From contig CALWLW010000006.1 in the NCBI GenBank assembly GCA_944381625.1, positions 1-64,000 of the forward strand: a stretch of 64,000 bases of DNA, written 5' to 3'. Made by a program: the position numbers and the translations under genes. This document shows positions 55,172 to 63,976 of the stretch, in pieces (the stretch's first letter is position 1; every line of letters starts with the position of its first letter). Origin of the DNA: an uncultured Lachnoclostridium sp. (GTDB lineage: Bacteria > Bacillota > Clostridia > Lachnospirales > Lachnospiraceae). The notes beneath the pieces are model-generated. The model did no database searches. It worked only from the letters and a program-made list of their open reading frames with translations, and had not been told where the DNA came from.

Positions 55172-56160
55172 GAATCCTGGTCTATGACGTGGCGGCGGAC
55201 AGCGGCGGAGCGGCCACGGTTCTGAAAAGCTTTTACGAAGAATTTTTAAAAGATACAGAGAACGAGTATATTTTCGTCCTGAGTGTGTTTGAACTTTCGG
55301 AGACGGATCATATCCGGGTGCTGAATTTTCCATGGGTGAAGAAAAGCCCGCTGCATCGGATGTATTTCGACCACTGTGTGGCGCGCCGCCTGGTGAAACA
55401 GTACAAAGTGGACAGGGTATTGTCCCTTCAGAACATAGAACTGCCCCATGCAGGCGTGCCCCAGACGGTCTATGAACACAATGCGTTGCCGTTTTCCGAA
55501 TATAGATTCAAACCCTGGGAGGCGCTGCGTCCGTGGGTGACACAGCAGATCCTGGGACGGATGATGAAAAGCTCCATCAGGAGGGCGGACAGAGTCCTGG
55601 TGCAGACCAACTGGATGAAGCAGGAGATCGTGCGCCAGTGCGGCGTGTCCGTTGACAAAGTGGAAGTGAAATTTCCGCCGGTGGAGATGCTGGAGACGGA
55701 ACCGTATCATCTGGATGAGAACTGTCCGGTGTTCTTCTATCCAGCCAATGCGTCGGCGTATAAGAACCACCGGACGTTTCTGGAGGCGTGCAGGCTGCTT
55801 CAAAAGCAGGGATATGAGAATTATGAAGTGATCTGGACGGTAACCGGAGAAGAGAATGACGGAATCCGCGCCATCCGAAAAGAGGCGGAGGAACTGGGAC
55901 TGCCCATCCGCTTCCGGGGGCCTATGCCGAGACGGGAGCTTTTCGATCTTTATGCCCGGTCGGTGCTGGTATTCCCGTCTTACATTGAAACGATTGGCTT
56001 GCCGCTTTTGGAGGCCCGCTGGGCAGGAGCATGGATCATTGCCGCAGACTGCCTGTACGCCAGAGACGGGGTGGGGGATTACGACAGGGCGGAGTTTTTT
56101 TCGGCCAGAGATTCAAAGAAGCTGGCACGGATAATGTCAGGATTTTTGAAGGGTAGATGA
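55168..56160 (+). CDS. Family 4-type glycosyltransferase (GT-B fold)
   Basis: ATGA overlap with the previous gene. 330 residues; N-terminal ILVYDVAADSGGAATVLKSFY, middle RRADRVLVQTNWMKQEI, and the donor region FFYPANASAYKNHRTFLEACRLL with VFPSYIETIGLPLLEARWAG, an E-x7-E-like pair. It is shorter than average GT4 proteins. It ends the coupled run of genes from 47536. Confidence 0.87.
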   Translation: MRILVYDVAADSGGAATVLKSFYEEFLKDTENEYIFVLSVFELSETDHIRVLNFPWVKKSPLHRMYFDHCVARRLVKQYKVDRVLSLQNIELPHAGVPQTVYEHNALPFSEYRFKPWEALRPWVTQQILGRMMKSSIRRADRVLVQTNWMKQEIVRQCGVSVDKVEVKFPPVEMLETEPYHLDENCPVFFYPANASAYKNHRTFLEACRLLQKQGYENYEVIWTVTGEENDGIRAIRKEAEELGLPIRFRGPMPRRELFDLYARSVLVFPSYIETIGLPLLEARWAGAWIIAADCLYARDGVGDYDRAEFFSARDSKKLARIMSGFLKGR

Positions 56161-56219
56161 GTCCTTATTGATTGCACGGGAAATTGCCTTAAATATATTG
56201 CAGTGGAGAGGAAAGAAAT

Positions 56220-57257
56220 ATGGAAAATAATAACAGAAGATGGATTCCTGTCATATTGGGGACGATGCTGATTCTTGTGTTTTTAGTTGCAAATGCAGGA
56301 GTTACCTGGCTGAATTATTTTAATTTTATTGATTCGGATGACGCTTCTGAGTTGATTCTGGCGAAGCTTCTGGCTCAGGAGGGAGGGATCATGTCTCCCA
56401 ACTGGTATTATTCTACAGAGATCCGGGTATTAAATACGCAGTTGATTTATTCGGTTCTTTTTCATTTCTTTTCTGACTTTAAGACGGTGCGCATCATTGG
56501 ACAGATTGTATTATCTACCTTGATGCTGGCTTCCTATTATTTTTGTCTCCGTTCAGTGGATGCAGAGAAAGCGAGGAACAGATTTTTTCTGACAGGATTT
56601 TTATTGCTGATCCCTATGAGCGACGCCTGGACTTTCCTGAATATGAAAAGCTATTATGTACCGCATATCATGATCAGCTTTTTCGCATTCGGACTTTATT
56701 TTCGAGTAAAAAACGCAGAGGGAATAAAGAAGAGCGTTTTCTTTTGCACGCTGGGGATTTTGCTGGGCTTTGGAGCAGGACTGGGAGGAATCCGTTCCCT
56801 TCAGTTAACATATATCCCGATGGGATTGTATCTCTGCCTGGAGGTATGGGGGTACTTGGAGCGCCAGGGCTGGGAAAAAGTATTTGAGGATAAACATTTC
56901 TGGACTGTCTGGATTGAGAATATGAGCTGCGCGGCAGCGGCGCTGGCAGGGTTTTTGGCGAATACTTTTGTGCTTTCTGGTCTGTATAATTTTAAATCTT
57001 ACTCTAATATGAAATACAGATATTTCTCTGCTGGAAACGTATTTAATGTTTGGAATGATTTGGTTCAGGCAATCGGATATGTGGAAGAATCTTATATTTT
57101 TACTTTGGATGGGATTTGTAATACAATGGCATTGGTACTGACGGCAGTACTGTTGTATAATTGTTTTGCCGTTGTAAAAAAACATGTAAATAGAATGCTA
57201 AAATATGAATTTATCAAAAATTATCAGAAAATAGGGGGGGGGGTATTTGTGATCTAA
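56220..57257 (+). CDS. GT-C-like multi-pass membrane protein, N-terminal part of a gene interrupted at a G10 tract
   Basis: 345 residues as encoded; GGAGAGG precedes the ATG. A first helix is followed by NFIDSDDASELILAKLLAQ, an acidic loop-1 motif of GT-C enzymes, then SPNWYYSTEIRVLNTQLIY and about seven more helices. The last eight residues after a run of ten G (57234-57243) are out of the natural frame; reading on with 8 or 11 G joins this gene to 57272-57826 as one protein of 534-535 residues. It is therefore either phase-variable and off here, or a frameshift mutation or sequencing error. Confidence 0.7.
   Translation: MENNNRRWIPVILGTMLILVFLVANAGVTWLNYFNFIDSDDASELILAKLLAQEGGIMSPNWYYSTEIRVLNTQLIYSVLFHFFSDFKTVRIIGQIVLSTLMLASYYFCLRSVDAEKARNRFFLTGFLLLIPMSDAWTFLNMKSYYVPHIMISFFAFGLYFRVKNAEGIKKSVFFCTLGILLGFGAGLGGIRSLQLTYIPMGLYLCLEVWGYLERQGWEKVFEDKHFWTVWIENMSCAAAALAGFLANTFVLSGLYNFKSYSNMKYRYFSAGNVFNVWNDLVQAIGYVEESYIFTLDGICNTMALVLTAVLLYNCFAVVKKHVNRMLKYEFIKNYQKIGGGVFVI
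57234..57243. repeat. Homopolymer tract of ten G inside a membrane-protein gene
   Basis: Ten consecutive G, the longest G run I found in the window. Slipped-strand mispairing at such tracts switches genes on and off in contingency loci. With 10 G the frame closes 14 bases later at TAA (57255-57257); with 9 G it meets TGA at once; with 8 or 11 G it stays open for 180 or more codons. Confidence 0.85.
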
Positions 57258-57271
57258 CATTTATATCAGTT

Positions 57272-57826
57272 TTGAGTTTTATTTTTAATATGTTTTTATT
57301 TGTAGCAACAGGTTATGTTACGCCGAGGTATGTCATGGCCTGTTTTCCAATTATGATTGTGCTTCTTTTTTTGGGGGAAAAATGGCAGAAAAGCAAACGT
57401 AGAGTTGTTTACATAGCATTTTGCATGTCATGTATCCTTCTGGGAGCCAGGGAATACAACAATATTTTGGGGATGGAAGATAATGAAGCGAAAAGAGGGC
57501 TTGTTAACTTTATAGAAGAGAATACCTATTCCATTGGGATTGCTACTTTTTGGAATGGGAATATTATATCAGAACTTACGAATGAAAAAATTCAATTTTT
57601 AAATTTGGAACTTGATGAGGATACAGGAGAGCTTTCGGAATTTCATTGGCTATGCCGGGCAGAAATTTCTGAAGAAATACAAAGTTCCATTCTGCTTATC
57701 TTTACAAGAGAGGAAGATGATCTGGTGATACTGCCTGAAAGAAAGGACTTCCCAGTTGTATTTGAAGACGAAAACTATGTGGCGTATGAAGTTCCGGCGT
57801 TGGAAAAGCTGGGGTTTTGGGAATAG
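57272..57826 (+). CDS. C-terminal part of the interrupted GT-C-like membrane protein
   Basis: 184 residues from a TTG that has no ribosome site; the frame is open back through the G10 tract, so this is best read as the continuation of 56220-57257. It begins with hydrophobic residues (SFIFNMFLFVATGYV), then TPRYVMACFPIMIVLLFLG, the kind of late helix seen in GT-C proteins, and a soluble C-terminal domain of about 120 residues. It is unlikely to be translated alone. Confidence 0.6.
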   Translation: MSFIFNMFLFVATGYVTPRYVMACFPIMIVLLFLGEKWQKSKRRVVYIAFCMSCILLGAREYNNILGMEDNEAKRGLVNFIEENTYSIGIATFWNGNIISELTNEKIQFLNLELDEDTGELSEFHWLCRAEISEEIQSSILLIFTREEDDLVILPERKDFPVVFEDENYVAYEVPALEKLGFWE

Positions 57827-57868
57827 GATTTCCAGGGCAGACTGACTGATAACGGAGAAAAAGACATC

Positions 57869-59743
57869 ATGAGAAAAAAACAGATTTGCTTTAAAGAAAT
57901 TTTGAAATATATAGGGTTAATATTGTGTTTTGTGGCGGTGGAGACTTATTTTCGCGTGCAGCCGCAGATGCAGTCTTTGTATGTACCTGTGCTGGATGAG
58001 GTTCCGATTTTGTTTGATCTACTCTATGGAACTATCTTTGCGACTTTGATTACGTGGATCCCGGATTCCCGATGTTTTTTAAAAAAGCTCGTATATACCG
58101 TAATATATGGATTTTGGGTAATTTTCTTATTTTCCGAATATTTGTACTGCCGAATATTTGGACGGGTGTATGGGATCAAGACGCTTCAGTATGCTGGAGA
58201 GGGAAATGATTTTATTAATATCATATTTTCTTATTTTGACAGTGCTACGTTTTTACTGATCGGTTTCTTTCTTCTGGTTGGGGTATTGGGGTGGTTTTTG
58301 GTGCCGAACTATCCTCTGAAAACAGGAAAAACTATCAAACGTTGCCTGGGAGGCGGGATATTCGCTGTTTGTGTGGCAGTAATTGTGCTGACGCCCGCTA
58401 TGTTTAAAGAGGTGTCTTCTGATTCGGGAACGGCAACGTACTATATGAAGAAAGTGATTTATGACAAATGGATTGATAATAAACGTGCAGTAAGCATGTT
58501 TGGGGCATATGAATTTCTGTCCAGAGACATTTATTTATCGTTTCTTCCCAAAGAGGTATCGGAAGAAGATGTGAGTGCAGTCAATGAATATTTTTCAGAA
58601 GATGAAATAACAGTGAATGATATGACGGGGATTTTTGCCGGGAAGAATGTTATTTTTGTATTGATGGAAAGTATGGACGATTGGCTGATTAATGAGGAAA
58701 ATACTCCAACATTAGCAAAAATGATGGATGAAGCGATTACTTTCAGCAATATGTATACTCCAATTTATGGAAGCGCGGCAACGTTAAATACTGAATTTTG
58801 CAGCTATACAGGATTGCTTGCTCCGGCAGACGGAAATCCGATTGTAAATTATACAAATAATTTTTACCCGTACAGCCTGCCCCATTTGTTTTCGGAGGAA
58901 GGCTACTCTGCCAGATCTTTTCATTATAATTCGCCTCAGTATTATAACCGTCAGAATATTCATAATGCAGTAGGTTTTCAGGAATATGTGTCATACCTGG
59001 ATTATGAAGATGTGGATACGGCTGCAATGGATGCAACTTTAACAGAGAATGATGAGATTTATGAAAAACTGATACAAGATACACCGTTTTTTGCATATGT
59101 GATCACATATAGTGCACATTGTACTTCAGGAGGTAAAAATTATTCCCATGAAGACCGTGCTCTGGAAATTTACCCGGAGTATTTAAATAAATATGAATCG
59201 GAGGAGATGGATTCCATCAGTGCCAAAGCCCGGCTTACGGACGACATGTTCGCCGGACTGCTGGAACGTCTGAAAGAGGATGGGCTTTTGGAAAATACCG
59301 TCATTATTGGCGTAACAGATCATTATGATTATACGATTTCCGATCAGGATTATTTGAAAGAATTATCACAGAGTGAAAATGTATACGAACTGTCTAAAAC
59401 CCCATTTTTCATCTGGGCAGAAAATATTTCGCCGCAGACAGTGGAAAAAGTGGCGAATACTACAGATATTTATCCTACGATATGTAATTTATTTGGACTG
59501 GATAATCATGGATATTATATCGGAAACGATATATTTGATGACGGCTATGAAGGATATGCTTATTGGCAGGATGGCTCCTGGATCAGTTCAGATGGCGCAT
59601 TTTACAGCGATACGGGAGAGGGTATCGGAAAGTTCAGTGAAGATCAGGATCTCCAGATGCACAACCTGATTTCGGAGAAGTTAGAAGTAAATCAGTTAAT
59701 ACTGGATACGGATTATTTTGCGCAGCTGGAAGAAAATGATTGA
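57869..59743 (+). CDS. LtaS-like membrane sulfatase-fold transferase
   Basis: 624 residues: five N-terminal helices (about 10-175), then an extracytoplasmic alkaline-phosphatase-type domain. FVLMESMDDWLI holds the metal-binding Glu, IYGSAATLNTEFCSYTG the nucleophile region with Thr, ITYSAHC a His, and IGVTDHYDY the Asp-His metal pair, matching the LTA-synthase family. Such enzymes move phosphoglycerol or phosphoethanolamine from phospholipid to a polymer. At the end of a glycan locus this one probably decorates the surface glycan rather than building lipoteichoic acid. Confidence 0.85.
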   Translation: MRKKQICFKEILKYIGLILCFVAVETYFRVQPQMQSLYVPVLDEVPILFDLLYGTIFATLITWIPDSRCFLKKLVYTVIYGFWVIFLFSEYLYCRIFGRVYGIKTLQYAGEGNDFINIIFSYFDSATFLLIGFFLLVGVLGWFLVPNYPLKTGKTIKRCLGGGIFAVCVAVIVLTPAMFKEVSSDSGTATYYMKKVIYDKWIDNKRAVSMFGAYEFLSRDIYLSFLPKEVSEEDVSAVNEYFSEDEITVNDMTGIFAGKNVIFVLMESMDDWLINEENTPTLAKMMDEAITFSNMYTPIYGSAATLNTEFCSYTGLLAPADGNPIVNYTNNFYPYSLPHLFSEEGYSARSFHYNSPQYYNRQNIHNAVGFQEYVSYLDYEDVDTAAMDATLTENDEIYEKLIQDTPFFAYVITYSAHCTSGGKNYSHEDRALEIYPEYLNKYESEEMDSISAKARLTDDMFAGLLERLKEDGLLENTVIIGVTDHYDYTISDQDYLKELSQSENVYELSKTPFFIWAENISPQTVEKVANTTDIYPTICNLFGLDNHGYYIGNDIFDDGYEGYAYWQDGSWISSDGAFYSDTGEGIGKFSEDQDLQMHNLISEKLEVNQLILDTDYFAQLEEND

Positions 59744-59768
59744 AAAAAATAGAAATATACGGTATAGT
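59740..59768 (+). promoter_or_regulatory. Promoter of the SEC-C gene
   Basis: TTGAAA (59740-59745), 17-nt spacer, TATAGT (59763-59768). The -35 box overlaps the stop codon of the LtaS-like gene. Confidence 0.65.
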
Positions 59769-59820
59769 AAGCATTAGTTTGTTTTGATATTCGCTGAAGA
59801 GGATGAAAGGAAGGACAAAG

Positions 59821-60330
59821 ATGGCATTATTAAAAGACTGGCAGAAGATTGCATACGATGAGACAAAGGATAAAGGAACTTTACAGAGGTTTTGGGCAAA
59901 ATACTTTGATCTGGAAAAAGGTGTTTATGAAAAACTCCTGGAGGACCCGGATACAGAAGTAAAAGGGACTGTGAAAGAACTGGCGGAGAAGTATGGCCTC
60001 AGTGTCATGGAGATGACTGGATTTCTGGATGGAATCAATGACAGCCTGGCAGAACCGAATCCCATTGAAGAAATGGAAGAAGACACTGTTGTCAGCCTGA
60101 GATTTGATAAAGAGAAGCTTTATAAGAATATGGTAGATGCGAAAGCGGACTGGCTGTATAATCTGCCCCAATGGGAAAAGATATTTGATGAAGAAAAGAG
60201 AAAGGAACTCTATCTGGAACAGAAAAAATCCGGCACTATTGTGAAGGGGGCAAAGATAGGGCGGAATGATCCCTGTCCGTGCGGTAGCGGGAAAAAATAT
60301 AAACACTGCTGCGGAAAAAAGAATGCATAA
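59821..60330 (+). CDS. SEC-C zinc-motif protein
   Basis: I choose the ATG at 59821, preceded by AAAGGAAGG; an ATG at 59803 precedes that site. 169 residues: a helical N-terminal region with [20 protein letters not shown], then the C-terminal SEC-C motif [18 protein letters not shown] (Cys-x-Cys-x8-Cys-Cys) that binds zinc, as in SecA. Similar small proteins are common in Lachnospiraceae and of unknown role. It has its own promoter and terminator, so it is not part of the glycan operons. Confidence 0.88.
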   Translation: MALLKDWQKIAYDETKDKGTLQRFWAKYFDLEKGVYEKLLEDPDTEVKGTVKELAEKYGLSVMEMTGFLDGINDSLAEPNPIEEMEEDTVVSLRFDKEKLYKNMVDAKADWLYNLPQWEKIFDEEKRKELYLEQKKSGTIVKGAKIGRNDPCPCGSGKKYKHCCGKKNA

Positions 60331-60333
60331 AAT

Positions 60334-60360
60334 AAAAGAGGGTGAAACAGCCCTCTTTTT
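60334..60360 (+). terminator. Rho-independent terminator after the SEC-C gene
   Basis: AAAAGAGGG (60334-60342) pairs with CCCTCTTTT (60351-60359), ending in five T. Confidence 0.88.
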
Positions 60361-60378
60361 GTATCGGAGAAAACAGAT

Positions 60379-61902
60379 ATGCAGATAAATCAAAAGAAGG
60401 CGGGGGTACTGCTCTCCTATCTGGCACAGGTGATTCATATTCTGTCCGGAATTTTGTACACCCCAATTATGCTTCGGCTTTTGGGACAGAGCGAATATGG
60501 TTTATACCAGCTGGTCGCTTCCGTTGTGTCATATTTAAATGTACTCAGTCTCGGATTTGGAAGTTCCTATATGCGCTTCTATTCCAGAATAAAAAAGCAT
60601 GAAGACGAGGAAAAGGTAGCTGAATTTAATGGAATGTATCTAACAATTTTCTTGATTATTGCGGCTGTCTGTCTTTTGTGCGGCGTTGTTCTGGTTGGGA
60701 ATATTGAGCTGGTGTTTGGAGATGGATTGACGGCGGCAGAATATCCTAAAGCCAGGATTCTTCTGGCGCTTATGGTATTCAACCTGGCATTGACTTTTCC
60801 GGGCGGAGCGATCGATTCCTTTATAACGGCTCATGAGCGGTTTATATTCCAGAGAGCTATTCGGGTTTTGCAGTATTTATTTAATCCCTTTCTAACCTTG
60901 CCGTTGCTCCTTTTGGGGTATGGATCAATTGCAATGGTTTTGGTGACCACATTTCTGACAATTGCAAAGATCGGTTCCAGCATATGGTTTTGCAGAGAAC
61001 GTCTGAAAATTAAAATCCGGTTTCGGGGATTTCGACTTTCATTATTAAAAGAAATGTGGATCTTTACTTTTTTTATCTGCATAAATATGATAGCCGATCA
61101 AATTAACTGGAATGTGGACAAGGTACTGTTGGGGCGATTCAGCGGAACGGTGGCAGTGGCAATTTATGGGATTGGCAGTCAGCTGAATACAATGTATATG
61201 CAGCTGTCAACGATTATTTCCAATGTGTTTATTCCTCAGGTAAACCGTATTGTTGCGGACAGCAATGATAATCAGTTGTTAACGGAACTGCTGACCAAAG
61301 TCGGAAGAGTTCAATTTTTGCTTTTATCTCTGATAAGCTGTGGATTTGTGTTTCTTGGCAGAACGTTTATCTCACTTTGGGCTGGGGAAGGTTATGACCA
61401 GTCCTATGTAATTACGTTATTACTAATACTTCCAGCGACGATTCCGCTGGCTCAGAATGTCACGCTGGAGATTATGAGAGCTAAAAATATGCATAAAGTA
61501 CGCTCGATCATGTATTTTGCCATGGCAATTGTAAATGTTCTGATCAGTATTCCGTGTATCTGGTCATGGGGAGCAGAAGGCGCGGCTTTAGGAACGGCAG
61601 TCACGCTGATTCTTGGAGACTGTATTGGGATGAATATTTATTATCATAAGAGAGTTGGATTAAATATGCTGTATTATTGGAAACAGATTTTACAGCTTTG
61701 CCCGGCATTCTTGGTAATTATAGTGCTGGAATTGGGAATTACACATTATCTAAGCATGGACGGGCTTTTGATGTTTTTGGTTCATGGAATCTTGTATATG
61801 CTGATTTTTGGCATCTGTATGTGGCTGTTCGGAATGAATCAAACGGAAAAAGATTTGATAAGAGGTCCTTTGCAAAAATTGGCAAATATTTTTGGCAGAT
61901 AA
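60379..61902 (+). CDS. Wzx-type lipid-linked oligosaccharide flippase (MOP superfamily)
   Basis: 507 residues with about fourteen hydrophobic segments. The start GVLLSYLAQVIHILSGILYTPIMLRLLGQSEYGLYQLV and the later NWNVDKVLLGRFSGTVAVAIYGIG are typical of the polysaccharide-biosynthesis branch of the MATE/MOP superfamily. It would flip lipid-linked repeat units across the membrane for the polymerases at 7290 or 36032. It is the only flippase seen in the window. The start lies 19 bases after the upstream terminator, so its promoter must overlap the SEC-C gene or read-through must occur. Confidence 0.9.
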   Translation: MQINQKKAGVLLSYLAQVIHILSGILYTPIMLRLLGQSEYGLYQLVASVVSYLNVLSLGFGSSYMRFYSRIKKHEDEEKVAEFNGMYLTIFLIIAAVCLLCGVVLVGNIELVFGDGLTAAEYPKARILLALMVFNLALTFPGGAIDSFITAHERFIFQRAIRVLQYLFNPFLTLPLLLLGYGSIAMVLVTTFLTIAKIGSSIWFCRERLKIKIRFRGFRLSLLKEMWIFTFFICINMIADQINWNVDKVLLGRFSGTVAVAIYGIGSQLNTMYMQLSTIISNVFIPQVNRIVADSNDNQLLTELLTKVGRVQFLLLSLISCGFVFLGRTFISLWAGEGYDQSYVITLLLILPATIPLAQNVTLEIMRAKNMHKVRSIMYFAMAIVNVLISIPCIWSWGAEGAALGTAVTLILGDCIGMNIYYHKRVGLNMLYYWKQILQLCPAFLVIIVLELGITHYLSMDGLLMFLVHGILYMLIFGICMWLFGMNQTEKDLIRGPLQKLANIFGR

Positions 61903-61919
61903 AAAAATGGAAAAAACAG

Positions 61920-61948
61920 TTGACAATCGGCTTCTGTTTTGGTATTAT
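61920..61948 (+). promoter_or_regulatory. Promoter of the tRNA pair
   Basis: Perfect TTGACA (61920-61925), 17-nt spacer, TATTAT (61943-61948), 32 bases before the first tRNA. Confidence 0.8.
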
Positions 61949-61980
61949 AACGAAGTCGGTTGAAAAACCAGACAGAAAAT

Positions 61981-62053
61981 GGGATCTTAGCTCAGCTGGG
62001 AGAGCATCTGCCTTACAAGCAGAGGGTCATAGGTTCGAGCCCTATAGGTCCCA
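61981..62053 (+). tRNA. tRNA-Val (anticodon TAC)
   Basis: 73 nt, all four stems pair (acceptor 7 bp with one T-G pair, D stem GCTC/GAGC, anticodon stem TCTGC/GCAGA, T stem ATAGG/CCTAT). The anticodon TAC is at 62014-62016. The 3' CCA is not encoded. Confidence 0.96.
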
Positions 62054-62066
62054 TTGAAATCAATAT

Positions 62067-62140
62067 GGCGAAGTAGCTCAGCTGGCTAGAGCACACGGTT
62101 CATACCCGTGGTGTCGAGGGTTCGAGTCCCCCCTTCGCTA
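62067..62140 (+). tRNA. tRNA-Met (anticodon CAT)
   Basis: 74 nt, anticodon CAT at 62101-62103 in a CACGG/CCGTG stem. The D and anticodon stems pair fully; the acceptor has a G-T first pair and the T stem one A-C mismatch. It lacks the three G-C anticodon pairs of the initiator, so it is probably the elongator; a CAT-anticodon tRNA-Ile2 cannot be excluded. CCA is not encoded. Confidence 0.93.
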
Positions 62141-62145
62141 CTTTG

Positions 62146-62178
62146 GCTTCCTAGTATTTTATTAGGAAGCTTTTTTTT
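62146..62178 (+). terminator. Rho-independent terminator of the tRNA pair
   Basis: GCTTCCTA (62146-62153) pairs with TAGGAAGC (62163-62170), followed by eight T (62171-62178). The rest of 62179-62262 holds only the AGGAGG ribosome site of ispF (62250-62255) and no clear promoter. Confidence 0.9.
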
Positions 62179-62262
62179 GCAAATAATATATTGGATCATT
62201 GGGTATGAACCAGAGAAGGCATATTTGTGAGTTATGGATTAAGAGGATGAGGAGGCAGTGCC

Positions 62263-62811
62263 ATGAGAGTTGGTATTGGATATGATGTGCATCGTTTAGT
62301 GGAAGACCGGAAGCTGATCATTGGCGGGGTGGAGATCCCATATGAGAAAGGACTGCTGGGACATTCGGACGCGGACGTCCTTTTGCACGCGATTATGGAC
62401 GCGTTGCTGGGAGCGGCGGCTCTGGGCGATATTGGAAAACATTTTCCGGACACAGATCCCCAATATAAGGGTGCGTCCAGCTTAAAACTGCTGGAGCATG
62501 TGGGGAGGATACTGGAAGAAAAAAACTATCAGATTGTAAATATTGACGCGACGATTATCGCCCAGAGGCCGAAGATGGCGTCTCATATTCCGCAGATGAT
62601 TCAAAATGTGGCCGGAATTTTAAAAATAGATACGGAACAGGTGAATATCAAAGCTACCACGGAAGAGGGGCTGGGCTTTACCGGTTCCGGTGAGGGGATT
62701 TCTGCCCAGGCAATCTGTTCTCTGCTGCCCATTACCGCTTATCTGGACGCGGATCTGGAAATGCCCCGGAGAGCCTGCGGAGGATGTGAAGGATGCCCGA
62801 AGGAAATGTGA
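62263..62811 (+). CDS. ispF: 2-C-methyl-D-erythritol 2,4-cyclodiphosphate synthase
   Basis: 182 residues, AGGAGG upstream. It starts [12 protein letters not shown], with the zinc-binding Asp-x-His, then [19 protein letters not shown] with the third zinc ligand, and [16 protein letters not shown] at the CDP site. IspF closes the cyclic diphosphate in the MEP isoprenoid route, which also feeds undecaprenyl phosphate. An extra C-terminal tail with four Cys ([12 protein letters not shown] region) goes beyond the usual length of about 157 residues. Confidence 0.96.
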   Translation: MRVGIGYDVHRLVEDRKLIIGGVEIPYEKGLLGHSDADVLLHAIMDALLGAAALGDIGKHFPDTDPQYKGASSLKLLEHVGRILEEKNYQIVNIDATIIAQRPKMASHIPQMIQNVAGILKIDTEQVNIKATTEEGLGFTGSGEGISAQAICSLLPITAYLDADLEMPRRACGGCEGCPKEM

Positions 62812-63635
62812 TGGATCAGATGCCGGAACCGTTTTATCTGCCTTCGGAGAAAAAGAAATGTTCCAGGGCGCTCTATGAAGAGGTATTTGCCGAAGACAGC
62901 GGCAGGTTTGTGGACTTCTACTATACGTACAAGACCAGGGAGAACCAGATCCTGGCGCTGGAACAGGACGGAATGCTGGTATCCATGCTGCACCTGAATC
63001 CATACAGGATGATTGTAAACGGGTATGAGACGCCGGCGAACTATATTGTCGCAGTAGCGACAAAGAAGGAATACCGTCATCAGGGATATATGCGTCTGCT
63101 GATGGAAAAGGCTCTGAAGGATATGGGGGAGCAGGGAATACCGTTTACGTTCCTGATGCCGGCCAGTGAGAAAATCTATGCTCCATTTGATTTTGTCTGG
63201 ATCTGTTCTTATACCAGTCTGCCGCCCAGGGTGGAGCGGATGGATGCGGATGGGCAGAACCGCTATCTGGCCTCCCGTTATCAGGTGTTCTGCAAGCGGG
63301 ACAGAACCTACATGGAAAACCTGGCGGCGGAGAGGAAAGCGGAAGAAGGGGAAGCGGCGCCGGAGAAGATGCCGCCCTTTATGGCGCGCATTACGGACGT
63401 CTGCCAGATGCTGCGGATGGCCAACACCCGCCAGACGCAAAGCCTGTATCTGCGTATTCACGATCCGATCATTTCCCAGAACGACGGATGGTTTTTCTGG
63501 GATGCGTCGCCAGAATACAGCAGGGCGGAAAAACTTTTATATCAGCCGGAAAAAACAGATCTGGATCTGACGGTGGGGGAATTGACGTCTTTGATCTTTG
63601 GCAGTTTCAGGATTTGTCTGTCGGAAGTTGTGTAA
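62811..63635 (+). CDS. GNAT-family N-acetyltransferase (Eis-like)
   Basis: I choose the ATG at 62811, sharing one base with the ispF stop and preceded by AAGGA; an ATG at 62793 lies within ispF. 274 residues: an N-terminal GNAT fold with YIVAVATKKEYRHQGYMRLLME, where R/Q-x-x-G-Y binds acetyl-CoA, and FLMPASEKIYAPFDF, a motif of the Eis-like two-domain group, then a C-terminal half that ends in a sterol-carrier-like region. Substrate unknown. Confidence 0.87.
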   Translation: MDQMPEPFYLPSEKKKCSRALYEEVFAEDSGRFVDFYYTYKTRENQILALEQDGMLVSMLHLNPYRMIVNGYETPANYIVAVATKKEYRHQGYMRLLMEKALKDMGEQGIPFTFLMPASEKIYAPFDFVWICSYTSLPPRVERMDADGQNRYLASRYQVFCKRDRTYMENLAAERKAEEGEAAPEKMPPFMARITDVCQMLRMANTRQTQSLYLRIHDPIISQNDGWFFWDASPEYSRAEKLLYQPEKTDLDLTVGELTSLIFGSFRICLSEVV

Positions 63636-63640
63636 GGTAC

Positions 63641-63669
63641 TTGACAAAAACGGTCGAATTTCATATTCT
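63641..63669 (+). promoter_or_regulatory. Promoter of the T-box leader
   Basis: Perfect TTGACA (63641-63646), 17-nt spacer, TATTCT (63664-63669). Confidence 0.75.
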
Positions 63670-63675
63670 ATAGCA

Positions 63676-63960
63676 TATAGCGAAATGCGTCGAACGGATA
63701 GAGTAATTTTCTGTAAACCAACAGAGAGGAACCGTCATCGGCTGGAAGCGGTTCCGGGCGGAGGAAGATGAAAGTGCATCCGGGAGCAGACAGGAGGAAA
63801 GAGATCGAGTATTCCTGTACGGAGACACACGTTACGTGTTTGAGCCTCGCGGCGTTCGCCAGATGGATGCACAAGCGCATCCCCTGGTCCACTGCCCGCG
63901 GGAATTAGAGTGGAACCACGGATACCTTCGTCTCTAAATTCAGAGACGGAGGTTTTTTGT
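63676..63960 (+). promoter_or_regulatory. T-box riboswitch, cysteine type
   Basis: The leader shows a T-box sequence AGAGTGGAACCACGG (63907-63921), Stem I with the distal GGAACCG/CGGTTCC helix, and a specifier codon TGC (Cys) at 63775-63777 in an AAAGTGCATC context. It ends in a terminator hairpin (63925-63935 with 63942-63952, then six T). Uncharged tRNA-Cys would pair with the specifier and the T-box and prevent termination. The codon agrees with the following gene. There is no protein gene in 63636-63976. Confidence 0.92.
63925..63958 (+). terminator. T-box regulated terminator
   Basis: An 11-bp stem (one T-G pair) with a 6-base loop followed by TTTTTT. In the charged-tRNA state it stops transcription before cysE. 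Confidence 0.88.
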
Positions 63961-63976
63961 TGAAGGAGAGAAAATT

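Noticed and set aside
53057..55333. Long open frame (758 codons) on the minus strand opposite the bi-domain oxidoreductase
   Set aside because: No ribosome site, no recognisable domain and a composition typical of an antisense shadow; the plus-strand frame has clear domains.
62067..62140. Reading the CAT-anticodon tRNA as a pseudogene because of an A-C mismatch in the T stem
   Set aside because: All other stems pair, it shares a promoter and terminator with a perfect tRNA-Val, and single mismatches occur in working tRNAs.
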